DNA from: Ferruginibacter sp. | GTDB lineage: Bacteria > Bacteroidota > Bacteroidia > Chitinophagales > Chitinophagaceae | Length of the DNA: 64,000 nucleotides | NCBI GenBank assembly: GCA_028288705.1 | Contig: JAQBNH010000007.1 | Span: 310,001 to 374,000, forward strand | Reading direction: 5' to 3' | The notes under the pieces: model-generated | Told to the model about the DNA's origin: nothing | What the model saw: the letters and a program-made list of their open reading frames with translations, nothing else | Databases searched by the model: none | In this document: positions 40,490 to 50,963 of the stretch, one piece after another | Layout: each line of letters starts with the position of its first letter | Position numbering within the stretch: the first letter of the stretch is position 1 | Made by a program: the position numbers and the translations under genes

Positions 40490-41947
40490 TTATAGTCCCC
40501 ACCATACTTTCACGTCTGTTTTCGTGCGTGGGTTTGGTGTGTTTGGATTGCTTGACAATTCACTTGCAACATATGGATACCTTTTCGGGATCACTGAAGG
40601 ATTATCCCCTGCAGTCACCAATGGTAAAGCAAGTGTAGGAATGCCTGTTCTTCTATAATCATTATAAGCTTCGATATCCATTCCTGTGAATGCGATATAT
40701 TTTTGTGTAACGATCTGTTGCAGTTTGTTCGCCTGTGTTCCAGACAAAGTAACGATGGTTGGGTTCGTTGTAAAGTAGTTCGTGATCTCTGCAGTCGTCA
40801 TACCAATTTTGGTCATATGCGCAGTGATACCCGCTTTATACAAAGAATCCGCGTTACCCGGAAGGTTCAGTCTTACGATATTTTCCGCAAGGTTCAGGTT
40901 GGTCTGGAAGTTTGTGAGGATCTTAATAGACGCTTCACCAGCTGCACCATTGATGTAAGTGTTAAATACTGATCTTGTTGCCGGAGTAGTTCCAGCAGGA
41001 GCAGCAGCACCATTGTTTGTTGAAACAAACTGGCCACCTGGTTTGGTGTACAGTTTAGATAAACGCAATGTGTCGTTCAATGAACGGCTCAGCGTTAAAT
41101 AACGTGTACTCAGCATTTGATCCGTAGAACGGTTGATGATATTGAATGCGTAATGATAGTTTTGGCTACCGGTAGCAGTACCGAAAGGTACTTCCATATC
41201 AAGGCTATTGTTATTGATATAGTTATTTGCTGCAGTTACTTCATTGGTAACAGTTGCTGCCAGTGTTGGGTTAATAACAGAAACGGTGTTAGCAAATTTC
41301 AGCAGCATGGAGTAAGCTGCTCTTCTCCATTTGGTCAGGTCGCCTTTGTAGATCATGTCATCAGCATTACCCGGAACAAGAATACTAGGTTTCGCCAGAT
41401 CAGCGATACCAGCCCTTACCAGGTCAAAAATGCTCGTGATACCTAAACCTGTGTTACCCTGGTAGATATCTTCCTGTTTGTCGTAGCGTGGCTGCGGGAA
41501 TTTAGTACCCTGGCCAGCCTGGCTGTATGGAACATCACCCCAAAGATCTGTAAGCAGGGAATATGCATAAGCCATCTGGATTTTTGCAATACCTGAATAA
41601 GCAGGGCTGGTAGCAGATGTCTTATCGATAATGATCTGAAGGTTGTTGATCGTTCCAACAAACAATTCATAATCCCATGAGTTGTTACCTAAACCATCCA
41701 ATACGAACTGGTCGTAGCTAAATTGCTGGCTCGCGATACCGGCATTATGCTGGATCAAAACAGAAGCAGCGCGGTTCAGTTCTCCTGAGCTTGCATTCGC
41801 CATACCAACCTGGGTTGTAGGTAAAAGCAACGCTGGTGGAACGTCCGTCGGTGAGTTTGGATTCTCATTTACATCCATGAATTTCTTACAACTGCCCAGG
41901 AATAAGGACAAGCTGAGAATTCCGATGATATATTTATTTCTTTTCAT
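40490..41947 (-). CDS. SusD/RagB-family outer-membrane lipoprotein (SusD-like_2 type)
   Basis: The 485-residue protein starts with a lipoprotein signal (LSLFLGSCKKF, cysteine at 20), followed by DVNENPNSPTDVPPALLLPTT, the opening typical of the SusD-like_2 group. Further signs are the helical text QMAYAYSLLTDLWGDVPYSQA and an ending with YNDYRRTGIPTL. It is the surface lid over the SusC channel that captures ligand. It follows susC by 19 bp on the same strand. Without a neighbouring hydrolase, the ligand (glycan, peptide or other) cannot be told. Confidence 0.93.
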   Translation of the reverse strand: MKRNKYIIGILSLSLFLGSCKKFMDVNENPNSPTDVPPALLLPTTQVGMANASSGELNRAASVLIQHNAGIASQQFSYDQFVLDGLGNNSWDYELFVGTINNLQIIIDKTSATSPAYSGIAKIQMAYAYSLLTDLWGDVPYSQAGQGTKFPQPRYDKQEDIYQGNTGLGITSIFDLVRAGIADLAKPSILVPGNADDMIYKGDLTKWRRAAYSMLLKFANTVSVINPTLAATVTNEVTAANNYINNNSLDMEVPFGTATGSQNYHYAFNIINRSTDQMLSTRYLTLSRSLNDTLRLSKLYTKPGGQFVSTNNGAAAPAGTTPATRSVFNTYINGAAGEASIKILTNFQTNLNLAENIVRLNLPGNADSLYKAGITAHMTKIGMTTAEITNYFTTNPTIVTLSGTQANKLQQIVTQKYIAFTGMDIEAYNDYRRTGIPTLALPLVTAGDNPSVIPKRYPYVASELSSNPNTPNPRTKTDVKVWWGL

Positions 41948-41966
41948 GATTCGTTTTTGTCTTTAA

Positions 41967-44900
41967 TTAGAAAGTGAATTTAATGTTAGCGCCGATTGTA
42001 CGTGTGTTAGGGCCGCTCTGTAATTCTAAACCACGGATATTACCCGCACCTTGAGAATTCACTTCCGGATCGATTGGAACCTGAGGTGCATAATACCAAA
42101 GGTTACGACCGAATACGCCGAAACGGATTCCTTTTACGAACATTTTTTCTGGCAAAGCAGACGCCGGAACATCATAACCAAATGATAATTCTCTCAGCCT
42201 GATCACACTTGCATCATAAACATTCAGATCTGTTTGTAAACCACCGTAAGCGCTACCGCTGTTCCAGTAAGTTTGAGCAGGGATCTGGATATTGTTCGGA
42301 CGGTATTTGCCCGGAGCTGTTTCAATCACACCTTGCAGGATCTTTGGTTTATCACGATCGATACCAGTGATGTCCAGTACGCCTGATGATTTAAATAACG
42401 CTGAACTGAAAGACAACAGATCAGATCCTTTACGGTAATCAACCAGGAAAGACAGGTAAATACCTTTGTATTTAAATGAATTGGTAACACCTAAAGTGAA
42501 ATCAGGATTCGGGTTAGAGATCGGAGAATTCGCGATCGCTGTTTTGTATAAACCTGTAGTTGAATCTACCAGGCGCTGACCAGCAGCATTTGTAGGAATT
42601 TTGTTTCCAAGGATGATACCGTAAGGCTGACCAACCATGAAAGAAGCGATACTACCGGTAAATCCGCTACCATTGATAGAAGAACTTGTTACACCCGGAG
42701 CAATATACTCAACATTGTTTTTGATGTGAGAGAAGTTCGCAGTGATATCCCAACGGAAATCGTTTGTGATAACCGGCGCAACGTTCAACAACACCTCGAT
42801 ACCTTTATTGGTCATTTTACCAGCGTTCGTCCAACGGCTGTCGAAACCTGTAGAAGTTGGAATGGTTAACTGAAGGATCTGGTCTTTACTAACTGAGTTA
42901 AAATAAGTAACATCCAGGTTTACCCTGTTTTTCCAGAAACCTAAGTTCACACCAAATTCTGAAGACGTAGTAAACTCAGGGCTTAACGTGTTGGAAGCAA
43001 TGGTAGAAGCTGCACCAAAACCTGGGTAGATAATTCCACCTGCAGTTAATGGGAAACTGTTACTTGCTACGTTATTACCGTAAGAATATTTCACGAATGA
43101 GTTAGACAAAATGTATGGATCAGCATCTTTACCAACTTTTGCATAGTTCGCACGGATCTTAGCATAAGAAAGAATATCTGAACGTAAAGAAGGGATCGCA
43201 TCTGTGATCACGAAACTTGTACTGATCGCAGGGTAGAAATACAACGCGTTGTCTTTTGGAAGCGTTGAAGATTTATCCGCTCTGCCAGTCAGCTCCAAAA
43301 ACAGGTAGTCTTTGAAAGAGAAGGAAGTCTGCGCATAAAAACCAAGTAAGCGTTGTAATGAATGAAACTCACCACTATTAGTGAATACCGATGCATTACT
43401 TACGTTGTAGAAATTAGGAATAGACAACTGGTCACCGCGTGAAGTAATCCTTTGGTAACGGCGTTGGTTAACGTTCTGTCCTAACAACAATGTTGCCTTG
43501 ATATTGCGCGTAAAGAAGTTATTCGTTTTAGCAGAAATCAACAGGTCACCATTGATCTCGCTACGGAAATAGCTGTTTTCTGCAACAGTACCGGTTGTGT
43601 TCTGACCGATTGTACCGATGGCGAAAATTTGTTTCTTACGATCTGTGTAAGCATCCACACCTAAGCGGTAGCCAACATTCAACCATGATGTTAAATCCAG
43701 GCCAAGGTTAATGTTACCGTTAACACGTGTTACATTACTGGTTACCGGGTTTTCGTATGCATAAAACGCAGGGTTCGCCTGGCCGGCAATTGGCCAGTTG
43801 TTCGTACCATCCGGGTTTTTGTAATTCTTTTTATAGAAAGCAACATCCAGGTTACGTGGTAAACCAGAGATCAAACGACCAAGGGCAGAGTTACCATTAC
43901 CGGTTAAAACACCTGTTTGAGCTGTATTGGTGAAAGTTACTTTACCACCAACCGTTAATTTTTCTTTGATCACGGTGTTCATACCAAAAGATACATTGGT
44001 ACGATCCAGTTTCGTGTTTGGCAAAATACCTTTCTGGTTAACATTACCAATGCTGAAACTTGCATTTTGCTTGGCGTCGCCAGAGTTAATGCTTAAGTTA
44101 TTATCCCAGGTTGTTCCTACGTCAAAGAAATCGTTGTAGTTACTTGGAAAAGCTTTGTATGGAATAACGGCACCTGTAGAAGTTAATAAACCGTTCGCCA
44201 ATGTAGGTGTTGAACCGAAAGCCGGGCCAAATGACAATGCCTGGGTAGCAGCATAAACGCCGTTAGCACCCTGGCCATATTGGTTTTGGAATTTAGGTAA
44301 CCCACTTGCATATTGGTATGAGTAGTTAGAATTCAGGGTAATATCTACACGTCCACGTGCACCTGAACCTTTTTTAGTAGTGATGATGATCGCACCTGAA
44401 GATGCCCTTGAACCATACAATGCAGCAGCTGCAGGGCCTTTGAGGATATTCACCGACTCGATGTTATTTGGATCGATATCCAACGCACGGTTAGACTGGT
44501 CATTACCCAAAGTTCCTAATGAACCCGCGTTGCGCGTATCCACATCGTTACTTACAGGAATACCATCGATAACAAACAAAGGCTGGTTACTACCATTGAA
44601 AGATTGAATACCCCTGATATTAATATTTACAGAAGCACCCGGAGCACCACCGGCACCAACGATATCCACACCTGATACTTTACCCTGTAAAGAGCTTACA
44701 ATATCAGTTGCACCGCGGTTAGCCAATTGGTCGCCTTTGATATTTTGTGTTGCATAACCCAAAGATTTTTTATCTCTTACGATACCGAGGGCTGTTACCA
44801 CTACTTCTTCCAGTTTCTTATCAGAAGAAGCCAGGGAAGCATTTACCTCGTTGCCAGAGATCGTTTTAACCGCAGGCTCATGATTTACGTAGGAAAATAA

Positions 44901-45110
44901 TAAGGTTTTTACGGCTGTTGGTAAAGTCAGGCTGAACCTACCGCTCTTGTCGGTTTGTGTACCATATTTGCCATCAGTGGAAGTAACCGATACACCTTGC
45001 AACGGTGCATTTTTGTCATCAGTAACCATCCCGGTCACTGTGCGGTTTTGAGCTGCTGCAGAAAGCACGAAGCCCAGGACAACCATTAAGGTTGAAATAA
45101 ATTTTCTCAT
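41967..45110 (-). CDS. SusC/RagA-family TonB-linked outer-membrane transporter
   Basis: The 1047-residue protein has a signal peptide (cleaved near SAAAQN), a carboxypeptidase-like regulatory domain (about 22-95, GMVTDDKNAPLQGVSVTSTDG), a plug domain (about 105-225, with VIDGIPVSND and GPAAAALYGSRASSGAIIITTKKG) and a 22-strand barrel ending NIKFTF. SusC proteins take up oligomers through the outer membrane with energy from TonB. There is no N-terminal STN domain, so direct sigma-factor signalling is unlikely. It pairs with the SusD gene after 19 bp. A TATATTTG promoter box is at 45132-45139. Confidence 0.96.
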   Translation of the reverse strand: MRKFISTLMVVLGFVLSAAAQNRTVTGMVTDDKNAPLQGVSVTSTDGKYGTQTDKSGRFSLTLPTAVKTLLFSYVNHEPAVKTISGNEVNASLASSDKKLEEVVVTALGIVRDKKSLGYATQNIKGDQLANRGATDIVSSLQGKVSGVDIVGAGGAPGASVNINIRGIQSFNGSNQPLFVIDGIPVSNDVDTRNAGSLGTLGNDQSNRALDIDPNNIESVNILKGPAAAALYGSRASSGAIIITTKKGSGARGRVDITLNSNYSYQYASGLPKFQNQYGQGANGVYAATQALSFGPAFGSTPTLANGLLTSTGAVIPYKAFPSNYNDFFDVGTTWDNNLSINSGDAKQNASFSIGNVNQKGILPNTKLDRTNVSFGMNTVIKEKLTVGGKVTFTNTAQTGVLTGNGNSALGRLISGLPRNLDVAFYKKNYKNPDGTNNWPIAGQANPAFYAYENPVTSNVTRVNGNINLGLDLTSWLNVGYRLGVDAYTDRKKQIFAIGTIGQNTTGTVAENSYFRSEINGDLLISAKTNNFFTRNIKATLLLGQNVNQRRYQRITSRGDQLSIPNFYNVSNASVFTNSGEFHSLQRLLGFYAQTSFSFKDYLFLELTGRADKSSTLPKDNALYFYPAISTSFVITDAIPSLRSDILSYAKIRANYAKVGKDADPYILSNSFVKYSYGNNVASNSFPLTAGGIIYPGFGAASTIASNTLSPEFTTSSEFGVNLGFWKNRVNLDVTYFNSVSKDQILQLTIPTSTGFDSRWTNAGKMTNKGIEVLLNVAPVITNDFRWDITANFSHIKNNVEYIAPGVTSSSINGSGFTGSIASFMVGQPYGIILGNKIPTNAAGQRLVDSTTGLYKTAIANSPISNPNPDFTLGVTNSFKYKGIYLSFLVDYRKGSDLLSFSSALFKSSGVLDITGIDRDKPKILQGVIETAPGKYRPNNIQIPAQTYWNSGSAYGGLQTDLNVYDASVIRLRELSFGYDVPASALPEKMFVKGIRFGVFGRNLWYYAPQVPIDPEVNSQGAGNIRGLELQSGPNTRTIGANIKFTF

Positions 45111-45131
45111 CTTCAGTTTAGTTTATGGCAA

Positions 45132-45139
45132 CAAATATA
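45132..45139 (-). promoter_or_regulatory. Bacteroidota-type -7 promoter box before susC
   Basis: The minus strand reads TATATTTG, a consensus -7 element 21 nt before the susC start. No good -33 element is evident. Confidence 0.45.
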
Positions 45140-45238
45140 TAGTAGAATTACTAACATCGCCGATAAACAGACAAGATTATTTAGGATTTTGCTGCATTTA
45201 CAACCGCTTAACAAAGCTAATTTTCCACCCGTGTGGAT

Positions 45239-47569
45239 TTAACTTAACTGCTTACCGGGTTTTTTATTAAAGAGGAGAAGCAATACGGGGAGGAGCAACA
45301 GGTTGGTGATCGTAGCCGTTAACAAAGTGACAGATGTTAGCCAGCCCAGCGCGAAAGTGCCGCCAAAACTACTGGCACAAAAGATCACGAAGCCCGCCGT
45401 TAAAACAAGAGAGGTATAAATGATACTGAGGCCTGTCTGACGGATCGTCGCTTTAACCGCCGCTTCCACATTATACCCCTGCTCGGGCAATACCTGCTTA
45501 TAATTCACCAGGAACCGGATCGTGATATCCACCGCGATCCCAAGCGCCACACTAAATACGAGTACGGTGGATGGCTTTAGCGGAACGCCCGCCCAGCCCA
45601 TGATTCCGGCGGTAATGACCAGTGGAATCAGGTTGGGTATCAGCGAACAAATAAGGATACGGAACGACCTGAACAGGTAGAGCATACAAATCGCAATGAG
45701 CAGGAACGCCCAAAATATACTTTCCTTCAACCCGTTGATGATGAACCGGCTGCCTTCCAAAAAGCTGATACTGGTTCCCGTTAGGGTGACTTTATAACTG
45801 CTGTCGAATAACTGATCAGCGCGGTATCGGATACTGTCCAGCAAAATAGGCAATGCCTTTGTACCTACATCGGCCATACTGATACTAATCCGCGTGGACT
45901 GCCTGGAGGTATCCATGAAGGAATGGAGCATTTTGGTGAAATTGTTTTGCTCCTGCCCTTTATTAGGGCGAAGATATTCCCCTACAAATGCCCCGTCGAA
46001 ACTGTTTGGTAAGAGGTAATTGCTGGAATCACCCTCATAAAATGCCTGCTTCGCAAATTTCAATCCTTCTGCAATACTCAGCGGGCGATTCATCTCTTTT
46101 CTTCCCGAAATAAATTGCGCCAGGGAATCTACTTTCTCATACACGGCCAACGCACGCATGCCCGAAAGGCCATTTCTCTTCTTCGTATCCACTACGATCT
46201 CCAATGGCATCACCCCGTGAAAATTGGTTTCGAAAAATTTCAGGTCGGTATACACGACATCGGTTTTCGGCAGATCATCAACGATAAAAGCGACGGTTTT
46301 CAACTTTGTAATGCCGATGATGGCTGCAACAAGAACCAATGCTGTCGTTCCTAAAACTGCTCCTTTGTGATGGAATGCCCAGGTTTCCAGCCGCGTTAAT
46401 ACAGATATGATCCATTTACTCTCCAGGTATTTCAGCTGATTTTTTTTCGGCGCAGGTAAAAAACTTAAAGCTGATGGCAGTAATATAAACGAAACAAAAA
46501 AGATCACCATAATACTCAACCCGGCGCCAACCCCAAACTCTTTTAATATGGCGCTTTTTGTTAGGGCAAATACCGCAAATCCAATGGCAGCGGTAATATT
46601 ACAGAATAAGGTCACCACGCCCATCTTGCTCACCATATTCACCAGCGACTGTTCTTTTTCACCGGTTTGGATATAAGAGGTATGGTATTTATTGATAAAA
46701 TAGATGCAATTGGGGATCCCGATCACGACGACCAGTGAAGGAATCAGCGCCGTTAATAAGGTGATCTGGTAGCCGCATAAGTAAATCAGGCCAACCGTCC
46801 AGATAACACCAATCAATACCACTGCTAATGACAGCAATGTCGTACTGATGGATCGGAAAAATATCAATAGAATCAATACACTAAAGGCCAAAGAGCCGAG
46901 CAAGAACAATTTCATTTCCTTCTGGATCCTGTCTGCAACAACTGTCCGGATGAGCGGCAATCCACTCAAATGAGTTTCAATACCTGTCTGGTTTTTATAT
47001 TGAACCACGGCAGAATCAATAGCAGCGATTACTTTGGATCTCGCGGGTGAAGCCAGCACCTCTTTATTAATATGTACACCGGTTAAATAGGCGTTCGCTT
47101 CCGGATTATATAGCAATGAATGATAAAAGGGAAGGTTACGAAAAACAGTCTGCAAGCTGTCGAGTTGCTCCTGGGATTGGATCGTATCGGGAAAGATCTT
47201 TACCGCATTCAGCTTTTCTGTGGCGCTGTCTTTTTGGAGGTTGATGGCCCCGGGTACACTTAAAATATCTTCTACTGCAGGGATTTTTTTAAAACGGGCG
47301 AGCAATTGCTGGTAAGCCTGGAAATTTTTTAACCCGAAAAAATCCGGTGACTTTACACCCATCACGAGCATGTTGCCATCATCACCAAACTTCGATTTAA
47401 ACGACTGGAATTCTTTGTATTTGGGGTTATCGGTGGGTATCGCCCTGCTGAACTCGTAACTCAGTTTTACCTTCGAGGCAAAGTATCCCATCACGGCAGT
47501 ACTTAATAATAATACGATCAAAAGCACTACCCTGTTTTTTATAACGAACTTTGCCAGTTGCTGCCACAT
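45239..47569 (-). CDS. RND-superfamily transporter (MMPL type)
   Basis: The 776-residue protein has the RND plan in two halves: an N-terminal membrane helix (about 10-30), a periplasmic domain (about 35-210), five or so helices (about 215-385), a second single helix (about 405-425), a second periplasmic domain, and five more helices (about 620-770). SSD-like text LIALIPSLVVVIGIPNCIYFINKYH and its second copy SVALGIAVDITIRFLVNYKQ support this. MMPL-like members export lipids or hopanoids with proton motive force. No membrane-fusion or outer-membrane partner is adjacent, unlike drug pumps. The cargo is unknown. Confidence 0.9.
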   Translation of the reverse strand: MWQQLAKFVIKNRVVLLIVLLLSTAVMGYFASKVKLSYEFSRAIPTDNPKYKEFQSFKSKFGDDGNMLVMGVKSPDFFGLKNFQAYQQLLARFKKIPAVEDILSVPGAINLQKDSATEKLNAVKIFPDTIQSQEQLDSLQTVFRNLPFYHSLLYNPEANAYLTGVHINKEVLASPARSKVIAAIDSAVVQYKNQTGIETHLSGLPLIRTVVADRIQKEMKLFLLGSLAFSVLILLIFFRSISTTLLSLAVVLIGVIWTVGLIYLCGYQITLLTALIPSLVVVIGIPNCIYFINKYHTSYIQTGEKEQSLVNMVSKMGVVTLFCNITAAIGFAVFALTKSAILKEFGVGAGLSIMVIFFVSFILLPSALSFLPAPKKNQLKYLESKWIISVLTRLETWAFHHKGAVLGTTALVLVAAIIGITKLKTVAFIVDDLPKTDVVYTDLKFFETNFHGVMPLEIVVDTKKRNGLSGMRALAVYEKVDSLAQFISGRKEMNRPLSIAEGLKFAKQAFYEGDSSNYLLPNSFDGAFVGEYLRPNKGQEQNNFTKMLHSFMDTSRQSTRISISMADVGTKALPILLDSIRYRADQLFDSSYKVTLTGTSISFLEGSRFIINGLKESIFWAFLLIAICMLYLFRSFRILICSLIPNLIPLVITAGIMGWAGVPLKPSTVLVFSVALGIAVDITIRFLVNYKQVLPEQGYNVEAAVKATIRQTGLSIIYTSLVLTAGFVIFCASSFGGTFALGWLTSVTLLTATITNLLLLPVLLLLFNKKPGKQLS

Positions 47570-47671
47570 AATATTTATATTGAATAATAGATTCCTGCCG
47601 GTTGGCGGGATTTTGCAAAGAAAGTTGATTTCACCTAATCGGGCAGAATTGCCGCTGCTTATTTAAAAACA

Positions 47672-48418
47672 ATGACGCATAAGACCAAAGGAATTGTATT
47701 GCGCTCTATCAAATATGGCGAGACCAGCCTGGTGGTCACCATTTTTACCGAGTTGTTTGGTGCGCAGACCTATATGGTGAATGGTGCGCGCACGGCAAAA
47801 AAAGGAAATGCAAAAGCCAGCCTGTATCAGCCTTCCTCTATTCTTGACCTGGAAGTATATCATAATGAATTGAAGGGCATGCAACGGATCAAAGAGGCAA
47901 ACCGGGCGATTATCTACCAGGATAATTTAAGTGATGTTTTAAAGAACAGCATCGCCCTGTACATGGTGGAACTCCTGCAAAAAACTTTAAAACAGCCCGA
48001 AGCGAATGCCGACCTTTTCTATTTTTGTGAAGACGCCCTGGTGCAACTGGATCAGTCGGGCAGCGCAGTTGCAGCAAATTTTCCTTTGTTTTTCAGCTTA
48101 CACCTCGCGCAATTCTTCGGCTTTCGTCTCAGCAATATTGAATCAGCTATGCACGACAGTGAGCAGATCTATATTGACCTGGCAGAAGGCTATTTCACCA
48201 CCTCGCATCCCGGCCATCCTTACTTCCTCGAAGGAGAAAATGCCCTGCTGACGATGGAATTACTGAATATCATGCAACCCGAAGAATTGTCTCAACTGAA
48301 ACTCAACCAGCAAAAACGCCGCGAGCTGCTGGCGAAATACCAGGAATTTTATGTGCTGCATATCCCTGATTTCGGGCAGATGAAAACACTGCCGATCCTG
48401 CATGAAGTATTGGGTTAA
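47672..48418 (+). CDS. recO: DNA repair protein RecO
   Basis: The 248-residue protein starts THKTKGIVLRSIKYGETSLVVTIFTELFG, the OB-fold N-terminus of RecO, followed by the helical C-terminal domain (about 85-240). RecO anneals single strands and loads RecA on SSB-coated DNA in gap repair. The zinc cysteines present in some RecO proteins are missing here, as in many Bacteroidota. Its 3' end overlaps the convergent amidohydrolase gene by 4 bp. Confidence 0.92.
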   Translation: MTHKTKGIVLRSIKYGETSLVVTIFTELFGAQTYMVNGARTAKKGNAKASLYQPSSILDLEVYHNELKGMQRIKEANRAIIYQDNLSDVLKNSIALYMVELLQKTLKQPEANADLFYFCEDALVQLDQSGSAVAANFPLFFSLHLAQFFGFRLSNIESAMHDSEQIYIDLAEGYFTTSHPGHPYFLEGENALLTMELLNIMQPEELSQLKLNQQKRRELLAKYQEFYVLHIPDFGQMKTLPILHEVLG

Positions 48419-49572
48419 ATAAGGCGCTGCGCCTGCATTTCCGGGGAAATCAACACGATGCCCGGTTTTTTCCCGGGTTCAATTGTTCCATACTGGTCAT
48501 CCATTCCCAATGCTTTCGCCCCATTGCGGGTGGCCCAGCTAAGGATCGTTTCCAAAGAAATCTGGGGGAAATTATGGCGGATGCAATTGATCTCTTCCAT
48601 CATATTCAGTTGGCGGTTGCTGGCATAACTATCTGTACCTATTACCAACGGGAAACCGGATGCCTGAAGCATTTCTACGGGAGGAAGTTTATTTTCAATG
48701 AACAGATTCGCATTTGGGCAAAGGCAAAAATAAAGCTGCTGGCCACGAGTGTCGATTTCATCTTTGGCAAAAACAATATCTGCCGGGGAACTGCAGCTAT
48801 TGTGTACAGATAAAACGGTTATCGGCTGATCTAAATAGGGAAACCAGCTCTGGAAACTGGATTTTCCTGTCGGAGAAAAACCACTGATATCGATGCCGAA
48901 ATTGTCGTACAATTCTAAAAATCGCCCGGATTTATTCTGGTACAACGCATCTTCATCCCGGGTTTCCTGGTTGTGGATACTCGTGATTTTTCCGGCTAGT
49001 TGCTCATTCAATAAACCAAACATGGTTTTGGAAACAGAGTAAGGCGCATGCGGACTTAAAGAAACCTGCCCCGGTTGGGTAGATTGAAAATGCGCGGCCA
49101 GTTGCCAGGCGTCATTTACCCTTTTTTCTGCTGCGCTATCAATAAAACCCGTTACCTCCATGAAGTTATGCCAGCGCAACGGGCTGTCAATTTTCAGGGC
49201 AAGGGAATCAGCTGTATTGCAGATATCTCCAACAGCAACGGTTCCGGAATCATACAATTCTTTAATGGCCGCCTGCATCGCCGGCAACTTTTCTTCTGTC
49301 GTTGCCGCCCGGCTCTTCATCACCCATTGCACAAAATCCACCAGCCCGGTATGCTCGGGAATCCTTCCCCTCATATGGCTCAATTCGATATGACAATGGC
49401 AGTTAATAAAGCCCGGACTGAGGATTCCATCCAGTTGTTCAATGCCATCTCCTCCTTCGCTTTCCGGAATAATATCTTCAATGCTACCTTCTTCTGTACA
49501 AATTAATACCTGCCCTTTTTCCAGGAAATGAAGGCCGTTAAAAATTCTGCTTGGTTTAAATTTTCTGTACAA
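48415..49572 (-). CDS. Amidohydrolase-family protein (deaminase-like)
   Basis: The 385-residue enzyme has the metal motifs of the ATZ/TRZ and aminofutalosine-deaminase branch of amidohydrolases: GFINCHCHIELSHM (HxH), SPHAPYSVS, SIHNQETRDE and GTDSYASN with the late aspartate. It probably deaminates or dechlorinates an aromatic or nucleoside-like compound. A role as aminodeoxyfutalosine deaminase in menaquinone synthesis is possible but unproven, since no other mqn genes are near. It overlaps recO tail to tail by 4 bp and is divergent from prfA. Confidence 0.85.
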   Translation of the reverse strand: MYRKFKPSRIFNGLHFLEKGQVLICTEEGSIEDIIPESEGGDGIEQLDGILSPGFINCHCHIELSHMRGRIPEHTGLVDFVQWVMKSRAATTEEKLPAMQAAIKELYDSGTVAVGDICNTADSLALKIDSPLRWHNFMEVTGFIDSAAEKRVNDAWQLAAHFQSTQPGQVSLSPHAPYSVSKTMFGLLNEQLAGKITSIHNQETRDEDALYQNKSGRFLELYDNFGIDISGFSPTGKSSFQSWFPYLDQPITVLSVHNSCSSPADIVFAKDEIDTRGQQLYFCLCPNANLFIENKLPPVEMLQASGFPLVIGTDSYASNRQLNMMEEINCIRHNFPQISLETILSWATRNGAKALGMDDQYGTIEPGKKPGIVLISPEMQAQRLI

Positions 49573-49592
49573 AATGATTGCTTGAGATCATG

Positions 49593-49600
49593 TAATTTTG
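49593..49600 (+). promoter_or_regulatory. Bacteroidota-type -7 promoter box before prfA
   Basis: TAATTTTG matches TAnnTTTG 45 nt before the prfA start codon. A -33 element at a normal distance is not clear. Confidence 0.4.
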
Positions 49601-49645
49601 CCGGCTTGAAAGGCAATGCCTGTAAGGGTTGAATAAAATTACATT

Positions 49646-50710
49646 ATGTTAGATAAACTGGACGCGATAAAAGCAAAATTCGACAACCTGGCCGTGGCCC
49701 TGACCAACCCGGAGATCGTGAGCGATAATAAGAAGTATAGTGCCATGAGCAAGGAATATCGCAGCCTGGAAAAACTGGTGAATGAACGCAATGCTTATGT
49801 AAAATTGCTGGATGATATTGAATTCAACAAGGAAGTGCTGAATGACAATGATGAGGAGATGCGTGACCTGGCGAAGAAAGAATTGCCCATCCTGGAAGAG
49901 AAAAAAGATGCGCAGGAAAAACTCCTGCGCAATATGCTGATCCCGAAAGATCCTTACGATGAAAAGAACGCGATCCTCGAGATCCGTGCCGGAACCGGTG
50001 GTGATGAAGCTTCTCTCTTTGCCGGCGACTTGTTTCGCATGTATATGAAATATTGCGAAAGGAAAGGCTGGAAAACCGCTTTACTAAGTGAAAGTGAAGG
50101 AACCGTTGGGGGTTATAAAGAGGTGCAGGTAGAAGTGGTAGGCGATGATGTGTATGGCACATTAAAATTTGAAAGTGGTGTTCACCGCGTGCAACGTGTG
50201 CCGGATACTGAAGCCAGTGGCCGTGTTCATACCAGCGCTGTTACGGTGGCAGTAATGCCTGAAGCAGAAGAAGTGGATTTTGAACTGAAAGAAAGTGATG
50301 TAAAAATGGAGACCGCCCGAAGTGGTGGTGCCGGCGGACAAAATGTAAACAAAGTAGAAACGAAAGTTTTCCTCACCCATAAGCCGACGGGAATTGTGGT
50401 GATGTGCCAGACAGATCGCTCGCAGCTCGGAAATAAACTGAAGGCCATGGAAATGCTGCGGACGAAATTATATGACGAGGAAGTCCGTAAGGCCGAGGAA
50501 GCCATTTCACATTTACGGAAAAGCCTGGTAAGTACCGGCGACAGGAGTGCAAAAATTCGTACGTATAATTTCCCGCAGGGACGTGTAACGGATCACCGGA
50601 TTGGGTTAACCGTTTATAATTTAGAGACCGTTCTGAACGGTGAAGTAGGCGAATTCATCGAAGCCCTGCAGTTCGCTGAAAATGCGGAGAAGCTGACAAC
50701 GCAGAATTAG
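49646..50710 (+). CDS. prfA: Peptide chain release factor 1
   Basis: The 354-residue protein carries the release-factor signatures: the anticodon-like region [19 protein letters not shown] (PxT type, recognising UAA and UAG) and [13 protein letters not shown] with the GGQ catalytic motif near residue 232. Domain 1 is helical (residues 1-100). It terminates translation on the ribosome. The length (354-360) fits RF1 and no frameshift is present. The release-factor methyltransferase gene that often follows it is not there. Confidence 0.97.
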   Translation: MLDKLDAIKAKFDNLAVALTNPEIVSDNKKYSAMSKEYRSLEKLVNERNAYVKLLDDIEFNKEVLNDNDEEMRDLAKKELPILEEKKDAQEKLLRNMLIPKDPYDEKNAILEIRAGTGGDEASLFAGDLFRMYMKYCERKGWKTALLSESEGTVGGYKEVQVEVVGDDVYGTLKFESGVHRVQRVPDTEASGRVHTSAVTVAVMPEAEEVDFELKESDVKMETARSGGAGGQNVNKVETKVFLTHKPTGIVVMCQTDRSQLGNKLKAMEMLRTKLYDEEVRKAEEAISHLRKSLVSTGDRSAKIRTYNFPQGRVTDHRIGLTVYNLETVLNGEVGEFIEALQFAENAEKLTTQN

Positions 50711-50874
50711 TTGACTGGTTGATGAGTTAAAGGTTGCAGGTTGAAGGTTATATCTTAGGGAGAAAGAATGGTATATGAGTTCCAGCAGGTATTATATTGC
50801 GCCATTTTTCTGCTTCAAAGAAAACTGGCGACATTGTCTGCGCCAAAAAAATTGCCCCCGGAAAATTGCGCAGG

Positions 50875-50913
50875 TTTTGTGGCAAACAATAAATTTCGAA
50901 AATAGTTGCCACA
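50875..50913. repeat. Two TTGTGGCAA-type elements in inverted orientation
   Basis: TTTTGTGGCAAA (50875-50886) and TTGCCACA (50906-50913) face each other across 19 nt and could also pair as a hairpin (TGTGGCAA with TTGCCACA). They match the repeat cluster at 35851-35977. Confidence 0.5.
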
Positions 50914-50920
50914 GATTGTT

Positions 50921-50963
50921 TTGTTAAAAAGGCACTGGGTATTGCAAGATTAGAGAGTGCCTT
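50921..50963 (-). terminator. Terminator of the minus-strand lipoprotein gene
   Basis: On the minus strand AAGGCACT (50956-50963) pairs with AGTGCCTT (50929-50936) over a 19-nt loop and is followed by TTT and an A/T tract. It lies about 55 nt after the lipoprotein stop codon. Confidence 0.55.
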
